From Carnegiea gigantea (taxonomy: Eukaryota > Streptophyta > Magnoliopsida > Caryophyllales > Cactaceae), in the NCBI GenBank assembly GCA_029747015.1, contig JAKOGI010000026.1, positions 1,700,817-1,764,816 on the forward strand: a stretch of DNA of 64,000 bases, in the 5' to 3' direction. The translations under genes were made by a program, and so were the position numbers. Positions 35,339-47,797 of this stretch are shown here, piece by piece. How positions within the stretch are numbered: the first letter of the stretch is position 1; each line of letters starts with the position of its first letter. Below the pieces are notes generated by a model, which was not told the DNA's origin, did no database searches, and saw nothing but the letters and a program-made list of their open reading frames with translations.

Positions 35339-35400
35339 ATATATACATATGTGTGTGTGTGTGTATACACACACACACATATATATATATACACACACAC
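34999..35400. repeat. 400-bp compound microsatellite with a hairpin-forming core
   Basis: Successive CA, TA, GATA, CATA, TATG, TG, TA, CA and TA tracts. Within it, 35183-35208 and 35037-type CA/TG tracts are mirrored; the clearest pair is the TG arm ending near 35208 and the CA arm starting near 35237, which share a phase-shifting TTG/CAA interruption. No coding role. Confidence 0.9.
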
Positions 35401-35580
35401 ACAACAACAACAACAACAACAGCAACAACAACAACAACAACTCCTCTCAGTGTGGGTCTTGCTTTCGCAGGGTCTGGGGAGATCCAGATGTAAGCAACCT
35501 TAACTCTACCAATAATCCTACCCATAGAGAGGCTGATTTCAAGAGACCCACAAAAATAAGATTTTGTGAAAACATTTTAT
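35401..35580 (-). mobile_element. RTE-like LINE, short 3' end fragment 1
   Basis: On the minus strand the tail ends in (TTG)n (35401-35439 shown as CAA repeats). It is preceded by a conserved stretch with GCGAAAGCAAGACC and CTTACATCTGGATC, and by CAGCCTCTCTATGGG. The same layout occurs at 36641 and 62927. The inner end, AGATTTTGTGAAAACATTTTAT, matches 36784 onward. Confidence 0.6.
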
Positions 35581-36640
35581 GTGTGTAATATATATATGTG
35601 TGTGTGTGGGTGGGTGGGTGGGTGTGTTAGTTATGGAGTTCTTGACATAATGATAATTACAGATGCGATCTGCTATAGAGATGCAATTGTTAAGAAATAG
35701 TAAAAGATTTTTGATTTTCATTATATTAAGTGAATTCCTTATTTGAAAAGAAAAAGATATATTACAAATTTTCTTCATGCAGTATTACACAACTCTTCAA
35801 ATTAATTTTTTAAATTAAGTTCATACTTGCAATTGTCAAAGATTTCTAATTCTTGAATGTTATCACTATTGAAAAAGAAATACTAACAGATTAGTAAATA
35901 TAGTATAATAAAAAGTAGAATAATAATAGTGACTTCCATTCATTATCATTCGGATGAAAAAGAAAAGGTTTTTTTTTAGGTAAAGAGACCACCAAAAAAG
36001 TGACTTTTTCCCCAAACAAAGTTTTAGTAAATAAAATCTTTCATTATTATTGGTGAAGAATTTTTGGTATATTCGGAATATAATAAAAGTGGATTAAATA
36101 TAATTGTACATTTTGGAAAATAGTTCATTTACAACCCTGATATCAGCAATGTGAAAGAAATGATAAAGATTTTTGAGTTTAGAAATAATGATTGCTTTTC
36201 TATTCAAACATAAATATAAATATGAAACATTAGGGATGTCACGGATTCTATATATGCAAGATAATATGTTTATTTGCGTATTATCACAAATAATGCCAAA
36301 TTGTTTTCAATCGCTAGAGTAGAAGAGTCCAAGTGATCGTCATACCTTTCTATCAGCTGCGTTTGCCGACATTCGACCTTTGTAGGTAAGATTATTCACC
36401 ATTCACTAAATGTTCTTGTTGTTTCCCTTTATATTTTATGACATGAATCCAAAGAAAATCACGGTGTTACAACAACGCTCTGAAATAATTTAAAATGATA
36501 CTTAATGATGTTCTTTACTTTGTTGCTTTCATATGTCTAAATAAAACAAAAACATTTTTAATTAAAAACTATTAATTTTATTTAGGAAAATAATGTGACA
36601 CCAATAGTTTATTATAAAAACACCATTAAGTCTTTATTTA

Positions 36641-37260
36641 TTATACAACAACAACAATAAAAATACATCCCAGTGTAAGTCCCGCTTTCGTAAGGTTTGA
36701 GGAATCTAAACGTAGACAACTTTACCTCTACAGATATTCCTCCAGTAGAGAGGACGATTCCAAGAGACTCACAAAAAAAAAAAAAAAGATTTTGTGAAAA
36801 CATTTTATAGAAGAAACTAAGGATAAGCAACAGGGATGAACTAAGAAATACTATTAAAGTAGGTGACAGTAACTACGTAAAACATAGGTACAACATAGCA
36901 GAAAAAAGTACTATACCTTAACAAACAGATGTAGGCATTAGGCAAACAATATCTCTTCACAGATGTGTGTACTATCTGCATACAAACACGACATACGAAA
37001 AAAAGCATCACAATCAAACATACCCTATTGCAACCGAACGACACTTGCAAGGTCATATCTCTGGGATCTAACACCTCAATCCTATTCCGCCATTGATTTT
37101 TATCCTGAGCCATGTCTTCCATCAACCTGTAACTTTTAAGTTCTCTATAATTACCTCTCTAAGCTCTTCTTTGGTCGTCCCCTACTTCTTCTACCTTCAA
37201 GGATGTTAATCCTCTCACATCACCTCACTGGAGCATTCACACTCTTCACATGACCAAATC
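36641..37260 (-). mobile_element. RTE-like LINE, 3' fragment 2 (C-terminal coding part plus tail)
   Basis: The minus strand ends in a short (TTG)n tail (36641-36657), with the same 3' UTR motif as fragment 1. Upstream, the residues MMEDMAQDKNQWRNRI (37125 downward), preceded by remnants of a LGW-GHV-type segment near 37255, match the C-terminal region of plant RTE-clade reverse-transcriptase proteins. It is truncated at the 5' side. Confidence 0.65.
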
Positions 37261-37479
37261 ATCCAAGTCTAGTTTCTCTCAACTTTATTTATTATATATT
37301 TCAATTTTTTAAATCAAAATTGACACTAAATGTCAATAATTATTTAATTTTATCAATAAATTAGATGATGTATTGACTACCATAGTCATTAAATTGTTAC
37401 ATAAAAAGTAAGATAGTAGAATTGCATTCAAAACTAAGCTAACTATAATTCTTTTTAATGTATTAAACATTTTTACTTA

Positions 37480-37858
37480 GGCTCCGTTTGGTCCTTAGAA
37501 AATTTGATGGAAAGAAAAGGTGAAGGAAAAAAATGTAGGAAGAAAATGAGTTTTTTTCTCTCATTTGGATCAAGGAAAAAATATAAGAATTTAGATGAGA
37601 AATTTGAATGTTGATGAACTATTTAAATCATTTTGATGCCATCTAAATAATACAATGTTGGAGAAGGTTGTGAATTTTTCTCAAACTTTTCTCACAATTT
37701 TATGAGGAAAATTTTATCACTTGTTTCTAATAATTTTTCCACCAAAGTTTTCTCCATATTTTTTTCTTTGTGATTTTCTCTAAACCAAACATAAGAAAAA
37801 AAGTAACTTTTCTAAATTTTTTTCCTTCCACCAAATTTTTTAAGGTCCAAACAGAGCC
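37480..37858. mobile_element. Tourist-like (PIF/Harbinger) MITE M1, 379 bp
   Basis: Long inverted ends GGCTCCGTTTGGTCCTTAGA and their imperfect complement at the right (ending ACAGAGCC) extend for about 40 bases. The flanking 3-bp TTA duplication (37477-37479 and 37859-37861) is the PIF/Harbinger type. No ORF. It is the empty-site sister of M2 at 56407. Confidence 0.8.
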
Positions 37859-37889
37859 TTAGTGTCCCTCATAATTTGCACCCCTACTA

Positions 37890-38015
37890 GGGCCCTATTC
37901 TTTTCTTTGATAAATTCAAATTTATTAACCTCAACCAACTTCAATCTACTTCTACCAATCTCAACCAACTTCACTCATTTACCAATCCATATCTTCTAAT
38001 GAAAAGAATAGACCC
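37890..38015. mobile_element. Decamer MITE E1, 126 bp
   Basis: The ends GGGCCCTATTCTTTTC and GAAAAGAATAGACCC are inverted repeats, with TA directly outside each end. The interior (37931-37980) is a degenerate 10-bp repeat: TCAACCAACT, TCAATCTACT, TCTACCAATC, TCAACCAACT. No coding capacity. Confidence 0.6.
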
Positions 38016-38017
38016 TA

Positions 38018-38505
38018 GGGGTGTAATGTACTTGAATCGACTCACCGAGTCCTTGGCTTAGTTAAAGCTTGGCTCAAACTTTGGTCAAACCAAGCTCAAG
38101 CCAAGCCTGACCAACTTGAAAGTTTATTGAGTTGAGCCCTAGCCTAGCAGGACTCATCTTATGTTAGCTTGGTCTGGCTCAATTTGTTTATTTTTTTCTT
38201 TCTTAAGCACTTGTATAGAGAGCATGAAATCACCATTAGGATCAATAAAATAAATTACTATTCTAAACTGTATTGCTTGGAACCAAGAAAAAAAAAATCT
38301 AGAATTTAACTTCGATTTTAGCATTGAATTTGGAAACTTAAGCAAAACCAAAGAAAAATAGAAATACGAGGCTGAGGTCAGGTTGAGCGCTAAGCTACAC
38401 CATGAGCACAGTGCATCCAATTGTAAGCCTAAGCCTAAACTCTGAGCTCTAGTTGCGCTGATTAAGCTGAATCCTGAGACGACAAGTCGGCTCAATTACA
38501 ACCCC
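38018..38505. mobile_element. Non-autonomous hAT element, 488 bp
   Basis: The TIRs are GGGGTGTAAT and ATTACAACCCC. The flanking 8-mers AGACCCTA (38010-38017) and ATGCCCTA (38506-38513) differ at two positions, fitting an old target duplication. The subterminal regions are rich in GAGCC/GGCTC-type motifs. It inserted exactly at the edge of E1. Confidence 0.65.
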
Positions 38506-38859
38506 ATGCCCTAGCAACTGAAAACATATTTTTAAAAACCTTAGTATTCTAAATATCATATCAATTACTAGATAATAATTTAATGTCGTTTATCCATAGA
38601 ATTAATACTAGTTACTCATTGCGAACCTTATTTCTCAACAAATTGGGCCAACTTTTTGGGTTAAAGCCCTTATGGGCTTTCCTCCATTGGATCACAACAC
38701 AGGAAAACAATGTTGAACCCCCGCTGGACCAAGCCTGTGGGTAAGCAGCACGCCCAAATGATGAGCAAACCTTGCCCCAAAACCCAACCCAAAAAAAAAA
38801 AAAAAAAAGGGTGGAAAAAAGGGCTGAAAGAAAAAGAAAGAAAGAAAAGAAAAAAGAAC

Positions 38860-38867
38860 GCGGGAAA
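38860..38867 (-). promoter_or_regulatory. E2F-type site (GCGGGAAA)
   Basis: Reverse complement TTTCCCGC, the consensus of E2F/DP factors that drive S-phase genes. It lies 204 bases before the Ctf4/WDHD1 start codon. Confidence 0.6.
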
Positions 38868-38889
38868 TTAGGCTTCTAAAACTCCCAAT

Positions 38890-38898
38890 TTTCCCGCC
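38890..38898 (+). promoter_or_regulatory. E2F-type site (TTTCCCGCC)
   Basis: Second consensus E2F site, in opposite orientation 22 bases after the first. The pair fits cell-cycle control of the replication gene at 39071. Confidence 0.65.
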
Positions 38899-38953
38899 AA
38901 TAATAGCTCCCAATTTCCCATCTTCCCTCCAAACAAAAATCAAACCTTTAACA

Positions 38954-38962
38954 AAACCCTAA
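38954..38962 (+). promoter_or_regulatory. Telo-box (AAACCCTAA)
   Basis: Plant interstitial telomere motif found in promoters of proliferation genes; it lies about 110 bases before the ATG of the Ctf4/WDHD1 gene. Confidence 0.55.
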
Positions 38963-39070
38963 CAATTGCATTTCACCACCCACTGAAGAATCCCCAGTCC
39001 CCAAATTCCCAAGTCTGTCTCTGCTTCCAGATCGAAACCCCATAGATAGAGAGGGAAGGCTTAAGCCGCC

Positions 39071-42000
39071 ATGAAAGTGAAACCGTTGAAGCTCAAAGAA
39101 GCTCATACGTCCAGCGATGGCAGCCCTTCATTCTGCTCAGTTTTGTGGGATAATAAAGGCAATCACATCGTCACTTCTTCATCTTGTGACCCTTCAATTT
39201 CTATCTACGAATCGATTCTCCGGTCGACGCCATTGAAGACCCTTCGCCACCACCGTGATGGGGTTACCGCCGTAGCTATTAGCCCTAATTCTACTTGCCT
39301 CGCTTCTGGATCTATTGATCGGAGTGTCAAGCTCTACAGATTCCCAAGTGGGTACTTAACTCTCTCTTTCAATTTTTCATCTCTGAATTGGGGTTTTAGA
39401 TGAATCTTGATTTAGTCTGTTGACATGCGTTCAAAATGTTATCGTCTTCAGCACTTTCTGTGATATAATTGGCACGTGAAATCATCCGTCCTGGATTACT
39501 GGTTCAACTTAAGTTCACCTTATGAATTTAACGACCAACTAGTTGCTTGTTCACTACTTGCAGGTGGAGAGTTCCAGAACAACATTACCAGATTCACATT
39601 GCCAATCCGCACAATTGCTTTTAACAAATCAGGAAGCATGTTGGCAGCTGCTGGTGATGATGAGGGCATCAAACTCATTAACACCATTGATGCTACAATT
39701 GCAAGAGTTCTCAAAGGGCATAAAGGACCAATCACTAGCTTAGCTTTTGATCCGATTAATGAATACTTGGCATCCGTTGATTCCAGGGGAACGGTTATAT
39801 ACTGGGAACTTCAATCTGGAAATGTGCTGCACACCCTCAAAGGAGTGGCTCCTGATACTAGTTCAGACATGTCTATTGCTAATATAATTAGCTGGAGCCC
39901 AGATGGTGAGGTATTGGCTGTTCCAGGTTTGAAAACCGATGTAGTGATGTATGATAGGGATACGGCTGAAAAGCTGTTTTCCTTGAGAGGTGATCACACG
40001 AAACCTACTTGTTTCTTGTCATGGTCACCCAATGGAAAGTACTTGGCGACATCTGGTTTAGACAAACAAGTATTGATATGGGATTTTGAACAGAGGCAGG
40101 ACATCGATAGGCAAAAGTTTGACGAAAGGATCTGTTGTATGTCATGGAAACCAACTGGTAATGCATTGGCTGTGATTGATGTCAAGGGAAAATATGGTGT
40201 TTGGGAGTCAATAATTCCTCCTTCCATGAAGTCTCCAACTGAAGATGTTCCTAGCTCACTGTCTAAGAATAGCAACGGCCTTCTTTTGTTTGATGAGGAG
40301 GACCACGAGCCCAGTGCATCTGGTAGTTTAAGTGATTTGGGTGAAGATAGCCTAGCTGAAGCGAATCCTCCAACCAGCAGGAAAAGACTACGGAAATCAT
40401 CCTTGTTGGATGATTATTCAGAAGAAGACATCAGGGAAGAGTTAGATATCCCACCTAGGTTTGAATCTTTTAAAAAGCCTACTCGGACTCCCAAGGAATG
40501 CTTAGATGATGGGGCTGGGAAGGCAAAAATACCAACTATTTACACTGGGTCAAAAATGCAGGAACCGTTCCAGCCAGGTTCAACTCCTGTCCAGACTGGC
40601 ACAAAATGCTTTTTGTGCTACAATATGCTTGGAAGCATTACCACCATGCAACAAGATGGATACTCACACATAGAGGTCTACATCTCTTAGCTATAGCTTT
40701 CATTCTTGTCTCTTTTGCCTGCGTTAGTTAACTAAAAGGACATTTGTGCCATCTTTACTTTGCTTTTGTGACCCAGTCCATGTACTGCAGCGTGCACTCA
40801 CAAAAATGTTTTTCATTTGCAGATAGATTTTCATGACACTAGCCAAGGCCCAAGAGTTCCAGCAATGACTGATTACTTTGGGTTTACAATGGCATCTCTG
40901 AATGAGAATGGAAGTGCTCTTGCCAATCCAAGGAAAGGCGAGAAGAACTTGAGCACCCTCATGTATCGTCCATTTAGCAGCTGGGCAAACAATAGTGAGG
41001 TTAGTTCATTGTTTCCTCAATGTATCTAAACATGCTAGCATGTATTGTGGGTTGTGATGAGTGTTCTGCAACTACTGAGTTCTTCTGATCTTTATATTTG
41101 ATAAAACTCAGTGGTCCATGAGGTTTGAAGATGAAGAAGTGAGAGCTGTGGCACTTGGCATAGGATGGGTGGCGGCTGCCACAAGTGCTCATTTTCTCCG
41201 CATCTTTACTGAGGGTGGTTTGCAGGTGGGTACACAATATTGATTAAGATTGTACATTTCCATGATTCTCCTCAGCCAGCATGATCTAGTGAAAACTGGT
41301 CATAAATGATATCTTAGCCGCATAATGTAGATGTTCCAGATGTAAGTAGAAAAAGCAGCCTAAGTTCTACAAGAGAAATACACTGTGCTCTGAAAATTCT
41401 AGGCTTCTTTGCAGTACTTGCCCGTGTAAATATCACAGACAAGCATGCCACTGCTGTTTTGAACTCAATATATTAATTTGGTGCTCTGTGTGGTTTGAGA
41501 TCAATATTGTTAGTGTTTAAGAGTCTGATATGGGTTTGCTGATCCTGTAGAACTGATTAACTCTTCTGCTTTCAATTTTTGTTAAGGTTAGCCTTGATAT
41601 TGGAGGATTAAAGTTTACTGACCCATCCTTTTGCTTAATTTGGACTGCAAATTGCTGCAGAGATATATTATCTCCCTTGATGGACCAGTGGTGACTGCAG
41701 CAGGCTTTAAGGATGAACTTGCCATTGTTATTCATTCTTCCCAGCCCCTTCATTCCGATGATCAGGTATTGACCCTCAATCAATCCGGTGATATCTACCC
41801 ATCCTGTTTTCTGCTCCATACAAAGTCAGTGCTTCATTAGCATCTTAATTAGCACTAGTCTACAAGACAGCATCACTTGTAAACATGAATTCGATCCTTT
41901 CGGCTGCATACTGCCCATCCCAAATAGATCACTTGTTAAAAGGAGGAGGCAATTTAATATCATCAGAATTGGTAAGTAACTCTTCTCTGATAATTCAAGC

Positions 42001-43878
42001 TATTTCAGATGTTAGAGTTTAGAGTGTTCAACATCAGCAATGGAACCCAACCAGTTAGAGGACGTCTGCCATTGTCCCCAGGTTCATCTCTGACATGGTT
42101 TGGGTTCAGCGAGGAAGGCCAACTAGCTTCCTATGATTCGAAGGTAAATCATTGGGGCTTAAAGTTCTTTAGCAATGGTGTGGCCATTCTGCTGGTTTGG
42201 CTTTAAATCTCAATATCATATCTGCAGGGTGTGCTGAGAGTGTACACGGAGCAGTTTGGTGGAAGTTGGCTTCCTTTGTTCAGGTTTTAACATTCTTCCA
42301 ATTAATAATATTCTTCTATTTTGTTAAAGGTTCATTGAGATTGCCTATTTAATTAATATTCATTAACCATACATATTCTGACTGGGCAGTGCCAGCAAAA
42401 TAAAGAAACCAAATGAAAACTATTGGGTGGTTGGTTTAAACTCTGAGAAGGTGTTCTGTATCATATGCAAAACCCCTGATATGTATCCAAAGGTAAAGCT
42501 GAAATAACTTGAATGAATCTTTAGATCTTTCTTCTGTCCTACCGTTGTGAATACCTTAAAAGGTTTTCTGTCTTCTTTCAGGTGTCGTCGAAACCAGTTC
42601 TCTCACTTCTTGATCTATCATTTCCACTTGCGTCCTCTGATCTTGGATCAGATGTTCTAGAAAATGAATTCATCATGAGAAACATGCAACTGTCACAGGT
42701 TTGCCGCCTCTTTCTTTATCTATCGTTTTCAATTTTCCTTTGGCACACCATGATTATTGATTAGACACTTGACATTTTTCTCCCCTCTTCCAGATTCAGA
42801 AGAGAATTGATGAAGCAGAAATTGCTGGCCTGGATGCAACTGCCCTTGATGATGTGGCATTCACTACAGAAGCCGCGCTTGATAGGTGCATCTTGAGGCT
42901 TATTGCATCTTGCTGCAATGGTATGATAATTACTTGTAGTTGTATAGATACTCAATAAGACTGCCTATAAAGACACGAGTTTTTCACATTGGCATTGTTT
43001 TTGTTTCAGGCGATAAACTCGTACGGGCTACTGAACTTGTTAAGCTCCTATCTCTGGAAAAATCAGTGAAGGGTGCCATCAAACTTGTCACAACTTTGAA
43101 GCTTCCTAATTTGGCAGAAAGGTTCAATAGCATCTTGGAGGTAAGCTCCACAGATTTTTACTTGTTCGTCATGTACTTGCAGCTTGTATTGCCTATACTC
43201 GTCATTTCACCTTGAATATGTAAGATACTTAGACATCCAAAAGTGGCTATGAGCTTTTGAAATATCTTTAGTCCAAAAACATGCAGAGTTTCAGAAAATG
43301 GGTGCATATCTAACCTGTTTTGCTCGTAGGATCGGTTACTCAATGAAGCAACCAAGAACATGGGGCTCCCACAGCCTAACTTGCACCTGGGTACATTGAA
43401 AACAACAGATGCAGTCAACAAGGACTTCATTTCTCCTGATTCCTCGATAGATAAGTCTGCAAGCAGAAACAATGTGGTGAAAAAGAATTTAAGTTCAAAC
43501 CCGGGCAATGAACCATCAGAACCCAACACTCCTCTGCCTACGCCAAAGCTAACAGCGCCTTTGTTCCCTAAAAAAGCAAAAACCCAAGAAGGAAGCAACA
43601 TTACACGCGAAGCAATGGGGTTGAACAGATCAAGTGCTTCAGACAATGCACAGAGCAGTACTGAACCCAAAAAGCTTGCATTTGCTAACGGTGCCATGAA
43701 GAAAGAAAAGATTACACAGTCTGTAGAAAAAGTGCAATTTCCTGGTGCATCAAATCCATTCGCTAAGCCTTCGAGTGACCCAGATGTGAGACCGAAAAAC
43801 CCATTTGCCAAGTCATCGAATCCTCAGGAGAAATCCTCTCTACTTGATTCCATTAAGAAGATGAAAGCACTCAGCTAG
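39071..43878 (+). CDS. Ctf4/WDHD1/AND-1 homologue (12 coding exons, about 1000 residues)
   Basis: Replisome adaptor that links the CMG helicase to DNA polymerase alpha and cohesion factors; the Arabidopsis homologue is known as EOL1. Exons: 39071-39347, 39564-40675, 40823-40999, 41112-41225, 41661-41765, 42009-42143, 42228-42283, 42390-42492, 42582-42698, 42794-42920, 43010-43140, 43330-43878. All have GT..AG borders and sum to 3003 bases, in frame. The N-terminal half is a WD40 propeller (GHKGPITSLAFDP, SWSPNGKYLATSG, LDKQVLIWDF). An acidic linker follows, then the second (SepB-type) propeller and the C-terminal helical part (IQKRIDEAEIAGLDA, LVRATELVKLL). The tail is Lys/Ser/Pro-rich and has no HMG box, unlike the animal proteins. 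Exon 1 ends at the AA/GTGGGT donor because only that keeps the FPSGEF junction in frame. E2F sites lie upstream. Confidence 0.93.
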
Positions 43879-44657
43879 GAAAGTAAACAGTAATCATAAA
43901 ATATCACAAATGCTGTCTCTATTTTCCTTTTTTAGTTTTCTTACCTTTTTGAGGTGACATTGTACATAAGGTAATTCTTGAATTGCCTAATTTCTGATCC
44001 AGCATTTGGTTAGTAGCATATGATCTCAAGTTTCACATAATTGTGCCTTAGCTAATGTGTTAATTGATTATGATAGAACAACTAACAATAATTATTCTGC
44101 CTGGGCCTTGATTTATTATTGCTAAACCATCATTAGTAATGGGTAATCTTAAGCATCCCACATCTTATTGTCCTCATACTAGTCATGCCCTTTTGTTTTA
44201 AAATTTGAATGCAATTCTTGATTGCAATTTAATTCCAACTATAAATTTTTGTATTCGGAGAGCATGATGATGCGACATATTGAGTATGAAATAACTTATT
44301 AATTGGAGGCGATTTCATTACACAACATTACGTTGATTAGGACCTTTAATCTTCCACCTATTAACTCTACTTCATACTGATTTGCCCCATAATTCAATTG
44401 GATTTTGGCTGAAAATTTTGTGATACTGGCGGCCACAAAAGTAAACCCTCGGGGGTTGGGAAAGGATACATCAACAATATTTTCCACACGATTGCTGTAC
44501 GATTTTTGGTATAACTATGCGGTGAGGTCAGCAGGATAACATAAAATCTAAAGTTGTTTGTTTTGTAAATTTGATAATCTATGAGTCTACGACCGACAAA
44601 GTCTCCAAAAAAAAAAAAAAAAAAAATATTGGAATTATGAATAAAACTATGATTGCT

Positions 44658-44984
44658 ACCTAGTTCTTTTCGTTCGTAAATTTCAATTTCTCAACATCAA
44701 CAAACTTCAATTTACTTCAATCCACTCCACCAAATTCAATTAAAAAAATACATACTTTAACGCACATCAACTAATTTCAACCCACTTTAACCCACTTTTT
44801 ACTATTTTAACTAACTTCTATCTATCATATAAAAAAATTCAACTCACTTCAATACACTTCAACCTAGTTTAACCCACTTCAATAAAAAAATACCCAGTTC
44901 AACCTACTTCAATCCACTTCTACTAATATTAACTAACTTTACCTATTTACCAAGCCATATTTCCCAACGAAAAGAAAATGCCCT
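44658..44984. mobile_element. Decamer MITE E4, about 327 bp
   Basis: The ends CTAGTTCTTTTCGTT and AACGAAAAGAAAATGCCC are imperfect inverted repeats sharing the TTCTTTTCGTT core. The interior has a strict 10-bp period (for example AACTCACTTC, AATACACTTC, AACCTAGTTT, AACCCACTTC at 44841-44880), broken by A-rich spacers. Confidence 0.55.
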
Positions 44985-46195
44985 AAATATCCATCACAGA
45001 ATTGGACAATACCATGGTTTTGCATATGTTTGCTCGTAGCAGAAAAAAATAATCCCAAAAAATGACTTCATTTTTCTAAATTAGATAATATTCATGATCA
45101 CTCATGCATATTGCATCATTGGAGAAGTTTATTGGGGCGGTGGATTCATTGGTGAAGTCCTAAAATGCAACAATGGAAGACGAACCCTCTCCCTCCCCCC
45201 CAACCCCCCCCCCCCCCCAAAAAAAAAAGAAAAAAGAGAGAATCGTGAAGTAAATGATATGTTTGCTCACCCAAACAAAGAAAGTTTTGTAATGAAGATG
45301 CCAATCTTGTATAACGTGATACAATAAATAGCTATTATTCTTTCACCCCGTACCATGCATGGACTTGTTTTTGAGTTTTTAATATTAAATCATTTACTAC
45401 CTCATGTGATATATAGAAAAATTTCAAGGTTTGTTTTAATTTAAAAAAAAGTTGTTTTCAAATCTAAATATATTGATTAGGTGGTATAAATTAAAAGAAA
45501 TCATTCCATTGAGATTTTCTATATATTAAATAGATTATGATAAACTCACAAATCATAAATATTATGACTAATTTTTTTTTTGGGGGGGGGGGGGGAGGAA
45601 AATGTTTCACACTGAAGTCCTAATTTTTGATGCAAAATCAAATGCCAAAATACTATAACAATGACTACGAAGTACCGCCCACTATCATGATAGAAAATAT
45701 TCTATAATACATATTTAAATATTAAGGAGAATCAATACATTATATAATGGACTGGCCCGTGCATATTTACATTAACAATATTAATGCAATAACAAATTAA
45801 TATAATAGTATTGATAAACTTGCTCATGCACACAGGAGCAATGATTTTAACTTAATGCCGAGTCAAGTATATATAAGTTCTTAGATTTTCACGTTAGTCG
45901 CTATATATTAAATCTGATGATCTATTCACTTTTTTTTGGGTAAATTTTCTAATGGAGAGCTGCCATATAAACCTACGAATTTTTTATTTGTAATTATGAG
46001 ATAAATATTTCAAGGCCAATCTTAGTGATATTATCTTTTTGGATAAATCTTCATGATATTGTGTTTCTAGATATTACTTATTAGTTATGGCATTTAAAAA
46101 ATAGGTTTTTAATTATTTTAAAACTATTAATTAATTATTCTAAAAATTTGAGAGAACGACATGTGTTGAAACAATAGGACGGTTTGCCTTGTTTG

Positions 46196-46278
<83 letters not shown>
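46196..46278. repeat. (TA)n microsatellite
   Basis: About 40 TA units with one AAA interruption. Confidence 0.95.
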
Positions 46279-46284
<6 letters not shown>

Positions 46285-46523
46285 GAATTTAAATGTATGC
46301 CAATAGTAAGATTTAGTAAAGTTCAGAAGTGTAGACAAAAGCTTGGTAGAAAAATAGCATATCCATGTCGAGTTGTCTGTATCTTTAATCTCTAACATAA
46401 GAAAATATGGTAAAATATTTTGATTTGACTGTGAAAAAAAAAAATGAACATAATTTTTTTTAATCACTGCTAAAATAAAATCTCTTTCATCCATTTTAAA
46501 AAGAAAAACTCAACTTAAAAAAA

Positions 46524-47526
46524 ACTAGTGCCAAACCCATGCTTCGCATGGATTGATATAGTTTTCTACCTTAATAAATTTCTATCTAATGTGTCAGTAT
46601 ATATGTAATAAATATATTATCTGGCAAAACCTTTTTTTTCATCCATCAAAATAAATTAACTATTTTAATAGATAATAGTCCAAAAACCCAATATAATTTT
46701 AAGTCAACAATTGAAGTATATAAAGTTAATATAACCACTAATGCACATTTGCTCACAAATTGTGAAATACAACTTGTAGATTCCATCATTGCATTAGCCT
46801 ATCACTCCCTGAGTATAAATACACCACCTTTTAAAAGGAAAAAAAGTTGTTACAATTAATTAAGGTTAACATAATGAAATTAATCCACACATAGTAAGTT
46901 AAATGAAGAAGTTCTAGTTACAAATATGCATTCATTATAAAAGTGTAATTTAAAGAAATTACAATATTATTAATTAAATATACTTCCCTATAGAAATATA
47001 AAAAGTATCAAAGCGTTAAGAAAAATTGGAGAGTAGAAAGACATTTCATATATGCTTAATTAATATTATGACTACAACTAAAACCTAATTTTTTTTAGTT
47101 AAGTTGGTGAATTAAAATATTTGTAAAATATATATGTTAATGAAACTATAGTAAAGTAATTTTAATGTAAATCGTAATTTTTTTTAAAAAAATTGTCTAA
47201 TATTATTCATCTATTAATTTACAATTATACTTATTATATTAAAATTATGAATATAAAATTTACACATATTTTTAGAAGATGCTAACATTTAATTTTGAAA
47301 AAAAGAAGAAATGAAACATAAAATTGAAAACTTAGTCCCAATACAAAGTGAAATCTATAAATTGAATGCCTACATTAATGTGATCTAATTACTCTTATTA
47401 ATACATCTTAATTAATATCTAAAATTAATAATTTAAAAAATAAAAAAATAATATTTACATTCAATGAATAATCACTAAATATTTAATTAAGATATGATTA
47501 CTTAATTTTAAATATAGTTATATAGA
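46524..47526 (-). mobile_element. Non-autonomous Helitron H1, about 1.0 kb
   Basis: On the minus strand it ends with a perfect hairpin CCATGCGAAGCATGG, a 10-base spacer and the CTAGT terminus, followed by T. The proposed start is TCTATATAACTATATTT at 47526, preceded by A, giving the A|T insertion site typical of Helitrons. It has no Rep/helicase ORF. The 3' end is well supported; the 5' end is a best guess. Confidence 0.6.
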
Positions 47527-47696
47527 TTCAAGGCTTACGTTTCAAATGAATTTCCTACCATTCTTCAACCGAAGAAAACACCAGAGGAAACGGGCACCCT
47601 CCAACTGCTAATCAAAAACCGAAAACAAAAAAATAATGGGCAGGGGCAATTCCGTAAATTCGAGGATCCCCACAACAGTAACGCGTACTCCTTGGG

Positions 47697-47705
47697 TATA
47701 TAAAA
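47697..47705 (+). promoter_or_regulatory. TATA box of the RING-H2 gene
   Basis: TATATAAAA, about 100 bases before the start codon. A CT-rich leader (47743-47790) follows, so transcription probably starts near 47730. Confidence 0.75.
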
Positions 47706-47797
47706 ACCTGCAAATTCTCGTCTGCTATTTGTTCTCCTCCACTCTCTCTCTCTCTCTCCCTCCCTCCCCCCCCCCCCCTTCCTTGGGAGATCCATCA

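Larger units (their letters stand above)
43879..47635. other. Intergenic, AT-rich; no gene recognised
   Basis: Besides the listed MITE and Helitron, it holds a C15/A10 junction at 45204-45228, a T10/G14 junction at 45572-45595, and short ORFs that I cannot support. Confidence 0.5.

Noticed and set aside
35130..35588. Several 75-130 codon frames on both strands
   Set aside because: They are translations of CA/TA/TG microsatellites.
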